Positions 22,204-36,160 of a stretch of 64,000 bases of DNA are shown here, one piece after another; position 1 is the stretch's first letter; each line of letters starts with the position of its first letter. The position numbers were made by a program, and so were the translations under genes. The stretch is from Atrichornis clamosus (lineage: Eukaryota > Chordata > Aves > Passeriformes > Menuridae). The notes under the pieces are model-generated. The model ran no database searches. It had not been told where the DNA came from and saw nothing but the letters and a program-made list of their open reading frames with translations. The stretch is taken from contig WBMZ01004785.1 of NCBI GenBank assembly GCA_013400975.1, positions 1 through 64,000 on the forward strand. The letters run 5' to 3'.

Positions 22204-25200
22204 CTATTATAATAAAAAATATCTTGGATTTTAATCAGTGCACTAAGAATTTTGTGAGGATTAGTAATCACTCACTTCTGGCATGCTAGCAGGAGAAGCA
22301 AAAAGACTAAAAGACTCAGTGTTTGATCTTTTATGACAGGAACTTCCAAATCATAATGTTACAAGGTTTGCTTACATACAGTTTCAAAGTAAATAACTAC
22401 AAAATGTTCTGCTATAATGCTGAACTGTTAAAAGAAATTAGTAAAGAGGTATTCAACTGCTGACAAAAGAAAAAATGCTTCACACAGAGGGCATAGAGGA
22501 AAGCAAAGTGCAAAAAAAGAAGCAATCAAAAAGGAAAGCTAATGCAGGAATGAAGTAAGAGTACTTTATGTGTTGTATATCATAAAGGGTGGACAAAGCA
22601 AATTAAACACCTTCACTCAAGTAGCCTACTTTTTAATGAAGTTCAAAGCTGTCAACGAAAGAGAAAATGTCACCAAATGTCAGCAGCAGAATAACCACAA
22701 TATAAATCAGAACATATTCCTTGATATAAAAGCTGCATAAACGCCATGAAAATTTTCCAATCAAGTACTAAAAGAAGAAGAAAAAACCCTTATGGAGAAA
22801 ATGTCAATGCTAATAGACAGTCAAATAGAAAACAACACTATTGGGACAGAAAGAAAAATAAATTCCTCACAAATAACATCCAACTGCACACTCTCCTGAA
22901 TGAATGGCCTTGTACAGGAGCCTCCAAATTTAGAGAAAACAAAAATTTTAAAATAGAACACAAAATAGTGAATTGTGTTATGAAAAATTAGATGTTTTGT
23001 GGTAGTGTATCAGTGAATTTTAAAAATGTAACTTAGGGGCTTAGTACTTTTCTTCTATTGTAAAGTAAAGATGCCCTTTGCATCTTTCCTGCCCTTAGAT
23101 GCTTTCGTTCTTCCTTGGCAGTGAAGAATAAGTTCAGTCCCTTGATGCAGAAAGCATCCTGGGCTCAGGTACCTGGAGCACATGAACCTTGTTTTCCATT
23201 TTCCTCTGCCTAAATAAAACTTTCATCCTCTATTTTTTTCAGACATCCCTTTTGTGTATTCAGGGATGAAGTGTCCTCATTACCATCTCCTGACATTTTT
23301 GTCCATTGTATGAAAGCAAGACTTATTAGTACACACTATGAAACACCCATAATCAACCTATGGATGGTTTTGAGTTTTACTTATATATATGCTGTATACA
23401 GTAGAGGGAAGGAAGAAAGATGTGGGTAAAAAGGAATTTTGGTAGAAGAAATACATTACCTTGAAACACATGCAAGATTTTGTTTCTAACAAAAAGGAAA
23501 GAAAACAGCTCAGTTGAAATTAAATCTAATGCTACTGCCACAGATACAATGGAAAGATCACAAGCCTCTGGGTTTTACCTCTGCTATGAGTTTAGTAACA
23601 TCTTTGCAACAGCATCATCAACACATAAAAAATATATTATGTGCCTCTACTGGCTCTGCAGATGCCAAGCTAGGTTCTGAGTATATAAAAAAAAAGGAGT
23701 AATGGTAAGAAAAAGAAAGTAAGAACCAAGAGCCATGCATCAATGTAATGCTTGAAATAGGCAAAAAGCCTAAGCAATGCATGAGGTTCTTCATTTATGT
23801 TGTATTTTAGTGCCTGGAGGCAAAACCTCCATTTCTTAATAGAAACCAATTGCTACTGATTAGTGTCCTGATGTAGGTAGTGCACTTAAGAGATGTAAGA
23901 CCCCCATCACTTCATCCTGAGCAGCCTGACACTAAGTTTTCTGATTCCTGTTCCCAGATCTTTTCTCTATAAACCATGGGATGGATCAGGTGGGATTGTG
24001 AACAGGATGACAAAATACTTACACCTGAGTCACTAGCACCTCTCAATGCCCCTCTCCCCAAGCTTTATGTGTGTATTGATGATGAACAGTGACATCAGAA
24101 CAGTGAACAAGTGGCCTTCCCATTATTTCCCATACCTTTGACTGCCTAAAGATCCAATTCTTTAAGACATGCTCCATGAATATAGTCCCATTGAATGCAA
24201 GAGCAGAATTTATGTTTGTGTTTATTCAGCGTATATGGCCCCTTCAAGCTTTTCATCCATGGACAGCTGCATGCAGCCAAATAAAAGCAACCAGAATCAG
24301 AGACGTCCTGCTCTCTATGTCAGTTTTCCATGGAGTTTTTTTGGATTTCAGCTCTCCCACTTTTGTTTTATTTCCATTGAAATTACTGGGTAATTTAAAG
24401 GGTGTTTTTAATGCCTATTATTAATTGTGAGATGAGTGTGGACATTCAGACTCAGATCAACAAAGTACACACCTCGGGATATAGGAAAGTTATGAGCTCT
24501 GAAGATCTTGTTCACTAGAAGGGAGGAATGTTAGCTAGTGCTACAGTAATTAATGGTTAAATTACCCTTGGGTAGTAGGTAGTAGGTAGCATAACTTTAC
24601 AATCTGGTAGCTTTAAATTTCACGACTAATTGCAGCAGTGGGAGTTAGAATGCAGGTTGAAGACATAATGAAATTACCATTGGGAGGAACAGACTAATGA
24701 ACTGAAGTCCAACAAAAGTTATGGCTACATTACTGTCAACTTGAAAATCTGTAAATAACAACTTTGAAAACCGTTGAGGGCACTAGACAATGGATTTTAT
24801 GTGTATATAAGTATGGAATGTGGATTGGGAGGAATAATTGAGTTTGCTAGATTGTCAAGTATGTACTTGGAAAAAAAATCACTTGGTCATCATTTAATCT
24901 TCTTTGCACACCTTTTTCATCTTATTTGCATTTTTAATGCAAACCCCCACAGAATATCTCTTCAATCATACTGAATTGGTTTTTGTCAAGTAGTTAATGG
25001 ATATACAACTTTGTAAGTCTTTTAGTTCTTCAGCAAAAAACTTAGAGGAAAGCATAATAAACTCTTTATGTTGTTGGTACTTGGAATTTCAAAGTCAAAC
25101 TTTCACGATTTTATTAAGAGTTTTGGAATCTTGGTTTGAATAGTAATTATTGAATAGTAATACTAAAACAGATTTTTAATGAAGTGGACTGTTTTAAACC

Positions 25201-25609
25201 AAATTATCTTCAGTTAATAAAATACAGATGAGTGAATCTGGTGCTTTAGGAAATGTGGCTGAAAACTGATCCCTATAGGTGTCTTTTCTTCAAGGTATTT
25301 TAATATGAATTTATAGATTTATTTTCAAAGTTTCTGTTCTCTGGAAATGTCATATGAAGATCAGGTATGTTGCTCTACCTGCTACAGAAGTTTGGAAGAA
25401 TGGCATTTGACCTTCCAAAGGAGGCCACAGCCTCTACTTATAGAAGCTTAAATGCATTTGATGGAACACTACCTCTAACATCATCTTCCTACATACTGTG
25501 AGGGTTTTTTAATGGATTATCATTTGTGTCAGCTATACCAGCTACATCAGTTTCACCTATATCAACAATATTATTTTCTGCTTTATGCAGACCTAGCTAT
25601 CACCTAGCC
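22204..25609. other. single-copy AT-rich DNA, no recognised gene
   Basis: No gene and no repeat family is recognised. A short tandem of ggtagta units is at 24571-24589. Open frames such as 22746-22991 and 24169-24424 overlap each other or have low-complexity composition and are not called. Confidence 0.5.
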
Positions 25610-27290
25610 TGTGAGTTGTTCCAATAGTGGAAATTCCATTAGTTTACTGGTCAACCTGTGCCATCAGATCACTCCTTCTAATCTAATTTCCTAATATCCT
25701 GTCCTTTTTGCTGTCACTGAAGCCAGTTAATTATTGTCTTATATGTCACTGTAATGCAGGAATAACTTATTTTCCCTTTGTTCCACAATTTTTAACATAA
25801 TTAAAATCTATCCAACATCCCCATTCAGTTTTGTCTTTAGGTTAAAAAGATATCCAGTCTTGTTTTCCTGTGTTTACTGTACCTCTGAGCACCTGTTGAT
25901 CATCTCTAAGCTGTATACAGTTAATTCCTGTCTTTCATGGACTGCAGTAACCAAGTCTGCTCAATTCATGAGGGCTGTGCCACTGATAATTAGAGCAGGG
26001 AATAGGTATTTAGACTCTGATCTGCTACCTAGGCCATTCTTTTGCATCCTGATCACTTTATCCCATATATATTTTGCTTCTGTTAGATAAGTGTAATGTC
26101 TTGCACCAATTTCCATGTTTTCACCTGCACATTGTCCTGCAATTTAGGTACCAACTCCCTTAACTTTGTGCAAGTTCATTAAGCATCCTCTGCCTCCCCA
26201 TCCATGTCATTAATAAAGTCAGTTAATAGATCCTAACTATAGGCTTCTGTATATCCACCCAAACCCTCTGAATTTCCTTATGTTAACTGCTCTCTGGCTA
26301 TGATTTTCTAAGTAGTTTTGCACCTACCATCTAGCAATAAAATCAATTTGAGCTTTCTAGCTGCTTATGGGCATATATTATGACATTGAAGTATATGATC
26401 TCTATTGCTTCTGCAGAATGTTTGTAAATTGTATGCTCAGATTTTTCTCAGAATTTAGCACAACATGGTTATATTTCTTTACTTCCAATTTACTTGCTTT
26501 TTGGTTGGTTTTTTGTTTTTTTTCTCCATAAACACTACACTTACTACATCTGCTAACAACACTCTTATTCATTTCCAGTCTTTTGGTGCTTAACTCCTTG
26601 ATGGTTTCACAAAGAGAATGATTCTGTGAGTTCTCAGGTCAGCCTTTAAGTATCTGTCAAAGAAGTCCATCTAGTCTCAAGGTTTTGAAAATATGTAATG
26701 TAGATCTTACCTTGTAAGCTTTTCCTTCCCTGTTCTGAGCTGATACCATACTACTGTCTTTGTACCCTTTAATTAGTATCAGGTAGTTACATGCTTCCAT
26801 TTAATTGTTTTTATGAAGACTAATGCAAAAATGTGAGACACACATTTCAGCTTTCTTAACATCACCTGTCACTCAGTTTTTTTCTTCCACTTGCTACCAA
26901 ATTAACACTTTCCCCGTTCTTTTTCTACCTATGGATGCGTTTAGTAGAGTTCTGTATATTACAGTATTTCACATACCAACCAGTCATCCCTGGATTTTGC
27001 CAATAACTTATAGGATTAGATTGAGGCCATTTTCTCAAAAAGTAGTTAGTAGGTATTGTGGGAAAATATTCAGAACTGGATAATAATAAATTTCCTTGAT
27101 AATACAAAATCATACAAAACATGGTGAATAATTTCTGCTTCATTTTCAGTTTGAGTTTTTCTAATTTGAGCCTCCAGGCATTAATCTTCTCTTTGGTACA
27201 CCTCTTTTGTTGGATTAACTGCCAGTCTTGTCTTTCCTTAAATGCACTTTTAAGCTGTAATGAATTCAATCTGCATTTCAACTCTGAGGA
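25610..27290 (-). mobile_element. very old CR1-like LINE copy, antisense
   Basis: Badly decayed, but landmarks of an antisense CR1 follow in the right order. ggtcaacctgtgcc and nearby text at 25640-25710 match the terminal region. 25984-26045 matches the part just before it. gtcattaataaagtcagtt at about 26206-26224 falls in the reverse-transcriptase palm complement. 26844-26874 (tttcagctttcttaacatca) and 27147-27162 (cagtttgagtttttc) match further upstream ORF2 complement. The 3' tail repeat is lost. At about 1.7 kb this is the longest contiguous CR1-like stretch in the window and clearly older than the other copies, with many indels and no open frame. The identity rests on motif order, not on continuous similarity. 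Confidence 0.6.
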
Positions 27291-30200
27291 AACAGTCTGA
27301 ATTCTCCTTGCAAATGTCTGTTTCCAACAGTGTATCTATAAATCTATCTGATTTTATTCACTGTTTCCTATTGATTATGTACATCCTAGGATAAGATTAA
27401 TCAGTTCTATGATAGCTGTTAAAGGGGTGGTCAAGGTGGTAAAATGTGAGTGTATGCAACTAAAAAAAGCTGATTGGATAAAGGTATGAGGCTTGGAGAC
27501 AAAGGGTGCTAAAATGTGAGAAGAAAAGTGAGGAGAGAGGTAAGGAAATAGGAATTCCCATGCTGAGTGTAAACAAAGAGTGTAAAGATAAAGAATTCTT
27601 TTTCTTTTCTTTTTGACTATCTGGCTTGACTGAATTTTAGATTATGTAGGTAATAACCGGTTAAAAAATTTAAATTTCATTAACATTCCAAAGATTTACA
27701 AATTAAGTGTTTTCTTGTTTTCATTTAATTTTCAGAATGTGAATGAACCTGTCTAAAGACTTTGTCTTGACACATATCCCTGAAATATAAAAATACTCCA
27801 CTTCTGTATGTGTGGTTTAATTAATAGGATATTTAGTAAGAAAGCATACAGATATAGATGGCAAACATACAAAAGCATAAACCAAGGCTGAAAGTTAAAT
27901 TTGTGCACTTGAAAAATATGATGATATTATGATTTTAAAGGGATTCTTTTAATCCTCTCCTACAACACTCCTTCTAACATACACATTTAAGGCATTGTGT
28001 ACAGTTCCTACAATGACGACTTTGATTTCAGGTGAATTTAGACAAAATATGGGGCCCTAACTCAGGACCAAGTACATATTAATAAATTAACTAAAATAAC
28101 AATACCCCCAACCTGTTATTCATCATCAGTGTCATAGCCATCTCCAGTTCAGTACTTACTCAAACTATCTACACTTGAATTGGCATCTTAGTTGTAATGC
28201 AAGTGGTCACAGTACCAAAATAGACATAGAACTGCACCTGATGGCTCAATTAGTCAGAGAACAGGGTTGCATCAGCCTCTCAGAGTACTTGGGACTCCAG
28301 TGCAGTATTAGGCTAATCAGGAACATGCACCTATCATTATTTTCCTACTGGCTGATCATTTTTGAATTTAAAGTCCTATTTAACCTGAGGTGCAAACTTA
28401 TGTATGTACATGAGAATGGAGTTCTCAATGAGGTATAACTCTTCCTGCTTCAGAAGCCTAGCGTTGCACTGAGAACAAGACCATGAAGCAGCCAATCACT
28501 TCAGTAATACTTACACCTCCCTTGGCCCTCAATTTCTGTTATACTTTATTGTACCATCAACGTCCTTCGTACAATAAAACACATAATCAAAGCAGGGAGC
28601 TAAGATAAAAGTGAAAAAAGGCACTAGAATCTCCACTTTGTGTAGGCTTTTTTTTCCTAACAAGCGTAGTCTTTGATCATTTTCCATTTGATCAAAGAGA
28701 GCTTTGATGCTCTTTGAAGAAGTACTGAATTATTGGAATAAAGATATAAAATTTGATTCACATTTTCATCCAAAGAAAATAAGCAAAAGAACTGGGCTAG
28801 TAGTTTGCAGCAGATGTGTCTAAGAATGTACAAATAATTGCAAAAAACCCCCCCACAAATGAAAAGAAAAAAAGAGTATAATCTAGTTACGAGCAAAAGT
28901 TAAAAGTGGGAAAGAAAGCCAAATGTATAGCATATTTGTTCTAGAAAATGTGCCTCCAACTGCCAGTCAAACTGTGATAAATGTCTTCAGCTTGGAAGGA
29001 AATTTATGCTTATGAATATCAAAGTGGAAAATATATTGCAAATCCATGCCTGAGCAATATTTACCACAGCTGGAATGCTTTCCTCTAAAGAATACTAGAA
29101 AGGAAAGAATAAAAGTCTAGGAAAAAGCAAGTATAGTTCTAGCTCTCTATGTTGTATGTAGTGTTGCATTGTAAATGAGATGCGGTCTTTTTGGTTGTTT
29201 TTTTTGTTTGTTTGATGTCAGAGGCGAAAAAGTTCAAACTTCTTTTGAAAGTCATCAAAATGAATGTATGTAAAGTCTGTAATCTGGGGTTAAACTCATG
29301 TTTTTGAGCCTTTAATGAAAAACTTCAGTTTCACTTTAGAAGGTGGATGGTCAAAGCTAGCCAAGAAATTAAGCCAAATTTCAAAGTACATATTCTTTTG
29401 TTGTTATTGGGGTTTTTTGTCTTTTTATTCTTCAGTTTTCTGTTTGGGCTTCATAAATAGCCCAGCGCTAGGCAGTGCCAGAAAGGTCAGATAGAAAGAC
29501 TGGAAAGACTGAAGTTGCATTTAGTCTAGAAAGCAAAAGACTGCTATTCATTCCAGCTATGACATGTATATTTTGGTCAGTTCACCTTTGTTGTAGAACA
29601 GTTATTTAATGAATAGTTTGTCTCACTTGTAAATATTGATTTAAAGATGCAACACCTTTAGAAGGTAATAACCAATTATTCCTATTTTCAGGAGAATGGC
29701 TACAGTGTTGAAGCTGTGTCTACCCTAAAGCAGTTTAGATGGTTGTCACATTTTAGATCTCTGTGATTTGATTAATATTAGTAGAAGTGCTGTACTCACT
29801 CTTTTCAGCAAAATCCCTTCCTACAATAGAAATTTCAATGTTGGTTTTTTTTTTTAAGTAGTATGAAAAGATGACAAGTCTTCATAAATTCAAGCTGATG
29901 TTTATTGTAGGTGGTAGAATCAGATTCATGTTTGACAGCTTGTCAGATTAATTTGTCTCTGACAACAAATAGACCTAACCAGACATACACAGAGGCAAAT
30001 GAGATCCTTGTTAAGCAAAAAAAACCCAACAAAACAACCAAATTTGGGAAAGAAATTACAGACAAACAAAAAAACAAAAGACAGACAGTCAGTTCCTGAA
30101 CATGAAAAAGACTTCAACAACAGAGCATATACTCTGAGAAAGGAGGAGAAAGATGCTTCATATTTGAGGGAGGGGGTATTTGGAAACTCATTTTCTTTGT

Positions 30201-33200
30201 CCCACTAGTGCATGGAACAGAAGGGCTCAAAACAGAAAGAAGAAAAAAAGCTGGCTCCAACACCACCCGCCTAGCAGAAAACAAATTATTAGAAGCAGCC
30301 TGAGATGAAAACTTTGAATATTTTTCAGATCTTTTAAGCCTTCTCAGAAAATTACTTGAGTTCCTAACTCACTGAAATAATCACTGAAGTAATGTTCTTT
30401 TTAAAGAAGTCTTGGAATACCAGGGACATTCCAGAAAGTTGGAAAAATGGTAGATTTTGAATTAGCTGGATCACGTGCAGTAGCCTCACTCTAGAACCAC
30501 ATGTACACATTAAAAAAGTTATAAATGTTTTAATATGCATGAATGCAAAGTGGAGCACTTAAGAATTACTGAAGATTTTAGAGTGAGGAAGACTGCAATG
30601 CTGAGAAAACTCTAGAAGTTATTAAGGTAAGTGAATGAAAGAAAACCACAATACAGGGCCATGTCTAAAAGGGTTAATATCATTCTTACATATTTAAAGG
30701 GAGTAGGCTTGAGAAGCCATTGTCCATCTGTCTACACACTGGTAAATTCAAGAGCAGAATATTCCATATGGTCTGGTACTCAGATTTAAAATTTATATTT
30801 TTAAATTAGTACAGGTGAATAAAATCCCCCTACTATAGCTATTTAAAGTGAGAGAAAACCTGTCTTCATTGAAAGAGGTCAGTTTGAGGGATGATACTTA
30901 CAGAGCTTGTCCATCAGAAATTCAATCCATATTAATTTTGAAATTAATTATTAAATCATGATATATTTCTGTGCATGTAGTATTTTCCAGAATGAAAATG
31001 CTTCTCTTTTATTTTAATTGAGTAATTTCTATTTTTCAAATTATGATAGGAACCATTGTTCATAATCGCTGATAAAGAACTTATGCAATCTAAACTTCTC
31101 TCTGTTTGGGGTAATTTTTTCTCCTTCAATGGGTTTGACTCTGAAGGCAGTACTCTGGTTTCTTTGCAGACTTGTTTTTCCATTGTCATAGATTAGGTGT
31201 AAAAATGCTCCAGATGATTTCTTGTTTAGCTATATTTGCTGGAGAGTGAATTTTCTTTTTATTTTGTAGTTTAAAAAACGAAATGAACAAAAACCTAGAC
31301 AGCCAGACTCAGGGGATATGAAATAAAAAGAACAATCAATAGCAAATGTAAAAGATTAGATTGAAGCAGTGGAAAAAAATTGCATACAGAATGAAGAATA
31401 TGAAGTTTTCGTAGAAAATATTTGTTACCCTTTTGCAAATACTATACTGACATGGTAACTACTTTTGCTACTTTTTTTGAAAGCCTATAAATAAAGTCTT
31501 ATATATGGAAATAAATTTTAGAAAAAAAGACAGCTATACCTGGCATTTCAAATAGTAAAAAAGCTCTAATAAAACTAAAGAGATTTTCTGGTTAGATATT
31601 TTACATGAGAAATTATTGAATAATGTAGTTGAAATTTAAATTATAGGAAAACAAAAAACATGCAGATTTTAACTTGCAGCACATATCATATAAATGTTTT
31701 CTGTGTCATTGGGACTTTTTGATTATTGCATAGAGAATATGCTTAGTCTTTGATGCAAATCCCATCAGAGTTTATTTCTAGTTACTTCAAAGGATTCAGG
31801 CTGAACTTCAAGCCTCTGGCCTGCATCAAACCAAAAATGATAAAAGAAAAACTTTCTCTAGGTAGATCACTTATTAAGGCTCAAGAAACAGGTAAGAGTC
31901 ATCTTGGACCAATGAAATCTTAAAGGCTGAAAAGCATGGATATCAAGTGTACTCAAAACCAGTAACAATAAGTACAGATGTGGAAAATAATTTACTTTCC
32001 AGGCTTTGAGAATGACAGCTGTTTTTAATGGAGTCACTCATCTTTAAATGATTTACTGTGGTAATGTGGTCACCTTTGTAACAGAATAGAAATAACATGC
32101 ATATTCTCATATACATATCTTAAAGTGCTATTATGTCTCTTTCTCCTACAGAAAACCTATACAAAGTAATGGTGTCCATATTCTTACTTCAGTATAAATT
32201 TATTTTCAGTTTAGAAACTCATTATTTCTTTAGTGAAAGAGAAAATAAGTGTTTTGGTTTTTTGTGAAACAAAACTTATAATGCCTCATACTTGCCTCTC
32301 TCTATCACTGTTCCTGCGGTTGTATTTATATGAAACACTGATGCAATTGCTGTTGTGTTGAAAGTAGGTCTATTTTTTCTTTTGATATATGTCTGCAAAA
32401 GTGTCAATTCTTTGACTCTCCTACTGTATTAAAAGTTATCATAGAGCCAAATTCCAAAGGCTCCAGCTTCTTGTTACTGTCCAGTCCAATTTATCAAGCA
32501 CACCAAAATGACAAGTGCAAGACAGAAAGCTCTTCTTGCCCTTGAGCTGGCAAAAAGTGGTCTGGTCATCTAAAAATTCAGAATAAGTTTTGTAGCTGGA
32601 TATTACAGTTTCATTTGGTAATTTTTTTTTTTTTGAGCAGTGAATGGTTTTGCATATAGTTTGATCCATAAGCAGAAAAAACAGTTTTAGGCTGGAAAAT
32701 GAAGGAAGGTCGTAGCATATTCTGAAAGACGATAAATGTGTTCAATTCAGTACACTGCATGTACCACAGACATGAGAATTTTGGGTTGGAAAACTCCATA
32801 AACCCCATTTTATTCTTGTTGGCATGTCTCCAGGTCTCTGAGCAATCACTAACTAATTCCTTGAAGGTGAGACAGGCAGATACAGAAACAGGTTTATGTG
32901 GTTGACCATAGGAGTAAATCAGTATAATAACTGCCAGAGTGGTTCAGTGCTGTGTTTCCTTTGATGGTGGATAGAGCATGTGAAAAGTGGATAAAGCTAA
33001 AAGAAATCAATGTTTTGAAATAGTTAGTAAACATTCTGGGCTGAAACAGAATATGTATGTTATTCAGCCCCTGTATTAATGAATTATCTAGGGGCAACAC
33101 ACCTATTTATATTTGAAGAAAAATCCAGGTTCAGCAATAAGAAAGGCACTAAATAAGACTCAGAGCATGATCAGGTAAGTGCTTGAGTGCCTGATATGCT

Positions 33201-33353
33201 GATTTTAAAAGTTCAGCTAAGATTTGTAATTAATTGTGTGATTCTGCTGCAGTGCAAATTGAAAAAGATGACATTTTTTGTGAACCTATGTAAAAAAGTA
33301 CATTCCAGGTTCTAGAGGTACAGGATTCCCTTTCTTTATTTGAGGAAAATGTT
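27291..33353. other. single-copy AT-rich DNA, no recognised gene
   Basis: No gene and no repeat family is recognised. Minor low-complexity stretches are a g/t-rich run near 29190-29215 and an a/c-rich run near 30010-30080. Open frames at 30956-31189 and 32439-32669 (minus) have no good donor and are not called. Confidence 0.5.
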
Positions 33354-33685
33354 ATCATAGAATGATTTGAGTTGGAAGAGACCCTAAAGATAATCTAGTT
33401 CCAACTCCCTTGCTATGGGCAGGGCACTTTCTGCTAATCCAGGTTGCTCAAAGCCGCATCCAACCTGGCCTTGAACACTTCCAAGGATGGGACAGCCTCA
33501 GCTTCTCTGGGTAGCCTGTTCCAGTCTGCACAGTCTCAACATAGTGGAGCATTTCTTCTTAATATATAGCCTAAATCTACCCTCTTTCAGTTTAAAACTC
33601 TTAGACCTCATCCTGTCCTGTCACTGTACTCCTTGATAAAGAGTCCCTGATGAAAAGTGTTTGTGGCCTTTCCTGTGTAAGAAGT
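33354..33685 (-). mobile_element. CR1 LINE, 3'-terminal fragment
   Basis: On plus, atcatagaatgatttgagtt followed by ggaagagacc marks the complement of the CR1 3' end. Next come tgctcaaagccgcatccaac, tgggtagcctgttccagtct and ttagacctcatcctgtcctg, all in consensus order. It is 5'-truncated at about 330 bp and non-coding. Confidence 0.95.
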
Positions 33686-36160
33686 TTCATTATTCCTCTG
33701 GGCAGCACACCCGAGAGGGACACTGCAGAGCTTTTTATGACTGAGTCATTTTTCCTTCATCTTCCCTACCCCTTACTAGATTGCTGAATGGAAAATTCAA
33801 CACACCAAGCTGAAATACTGAAACTAGAAAAGTAATAGAGTAAGAAAGGTAGCAAGTTGAGAAAAATTGCAGGTTAATTTCCCTCTGGAATTTAAAAATA
33901 ATTAGGGACATAGCTGTGCTCTTATGTAATTTTCTTCCGATTCTGTTCCCATGGTGGTAGAGCTGTCTGCTGTGTCTTGCTACTGACTGCTGGGGAAATT
34001 TTAAATCTAACTGTACATTTTTGAATCTCACTGAGATTTGTTCTTTACAGCTGAAACCCACTTCCAGTTAATGTGTATTGTGTATATATACAAATGAATC
34101 ACAGTAGAAATAAAAATAATTCCAACATTTTTAAGATGTCTGCAATTTGAAGCTCAGAATGAGTATTATAAAATTGTGGTAGTCTCCTTCATAAAGAAAA
34201 CACCCAGATGGGCTCACCATCTACACTCCATATGGCACTTAGTCTCAGCTCTGCATCCTGCTGTGCTCACAGTGTAATCCATATGGACCTTACTTAATTG
34301 GTTTCCTGTTCCTGCAACATTGACTGTCTCTGTTCATAGCTTTCCATCAAACATCCACTTACTGCTGAGAGAACACATTATTATTTGATGATTTCCTGGA
34401 TTGCTGGAAATGTGAGAGCATTAATTTCTTTGTGTGGTGATCAATGCTGTGGCTTTGGCCATTAGTGGTGAGGTAGTGTGCACAGGTATAAAGCCAAGAT
34501 ACAGAATTTCAGCCAATTTATGAGTGCTCATATGCACCCTCTAAGGACAGCTAGTGAGCATTTCCCTGTTCAAGCAGAGTGCTCCTAGGACGTGCAAGCA
34601 ACAAAAAGGAATACCAGGGTCCTGGAGGAAGACCATGGACAGGCATCAAGTGACTTTGGGAGAGTTCCTCCAGCTCTGAACCGGGCATAGATTTTAAGGG
34701 GAACTCTGCAATTCCTAGGGCGTCAACTGCATGTTCTTAGATGAGAGACGCAAAGGAAGTGCAAGTGTCACTCTGTTGAGGTTTTCAGTTTCCAAGGTGA
34801 ATTATCAGTGCTTGTACACTGCACGCTGAATGCATGTGATGCAACTTTAAAAGCATGGTTTACACCTGCAGATTTGAGATCACAGAAATTTAACACTCAC
34901 TAGATGTGTGCATAAAAACCACATGAACAGCTCATTAAGGATTGATGCAATGTGTAGGAGCTGACCTCAAAATCATATCTTACTAGTGTTCATATGAAAA
35001 GGGATACAATTTTATGATCAAATTGTTTTGGAAGCTACATTCAGTTCTGATTGTCCTGTCTCTAGAGAGATTAAGCAAGAGGACGCAATGCTGTATGATG
35101 AAAGACTGTAAGAACATGCCAGATGAAAAAGCTAAAAATCTGGAGAGAGGGATAAGGAGAAGTTTCACTAATGACTATATGGTAGAGATGCAAAAGGATA
35201 AAGAGAAGGAGAAGGGGTTTTTGATGTACCTTTTGTTTTAGTGAACCAGGCTGCAGTTCAGTAAGACAAAAGGGAAAGCAAGGGAAAGCACTCTATTTTG
35301 TACACATTGCAATTATCCTGTGGAACTCTGTCATCAAGTATTTCCACAACGAAGAAAGTTGTGGTATTCAGAAAAGAATCAGATACTTGTACTGATGGTG
35401 AAAACATCCAGAAATTTGTTACATGTTATATAAATTATCTATATCTATAGATTTTTAAAAAAAATTTGTTTGTGAGAATATATGTCTGTATCTTATAGAA
35501 ATTTAGCTAGCTGCTAGCCAGTAAGATTTAGGATTATGTCTGTTATGTACACACATGCATGGTTTCACACACACACATATACATATATGTGTATGAAAAT
35601 ATTTATCCACCCACAAAAACCCTAAGAGGTTTTAACATCTTCCTGTGCATAATAATAAGAAGTATAAGGGAAGCCTTGGGGCTAGTGACATAACAACTGA
35701 AAATTCGTAACATAGAGGCATGCTGAAGGACAAAGGGAGAAATCAGCATCTTTTTTTGTCAATCAGTATCTCTTCTATGTGGTAAAGCCTATATAACGGA
35801 AAATACTTGTGATAAAATATACCCTATTATATCCTTTATTTTTATTGCTGTCATGACAGCTGGTAAACTCAAACTGCTGATTGTGTCTGGTTTAGTGACA
35901 ACTTGTAACAATTTCTGTTTCTTCCCCTGCATTCTCCCTTTACCCTTTCCCCCACCTCTAAGGATAATTTAAACAAATTGCCACTATAATTTACATCATG
36001 GTTTCTCACCATATTTGTTTTCAGATATAATATATTCATACCTATAGATTTACAGATGTAGATATGTTTGTTTTTCAGGCACCAAATTTGCTTGTACTGT
36101 GCACACTGTTCGGTGTGCACCTTGGCAGCCAGTGTACAATCACCATTGCTACTACATCAC
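33686..36160. other. single-copy DNA, no recognised gene
   Basis: No gene is recognised. A patch at 34588-34830 has five CpGs and is less AT-rich than its surroundings. A plus frame at 35014-35241 is lysine- and glutamate-rich and lacks splice support. Confidence 0.5.
35566..35592. repeat. (ca)n then (ta)n simple repeat
   Basis: About seven ca units followed by alternating at/ca/tg dinucleotides. It may be length-variable. Confidence 0.8.
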
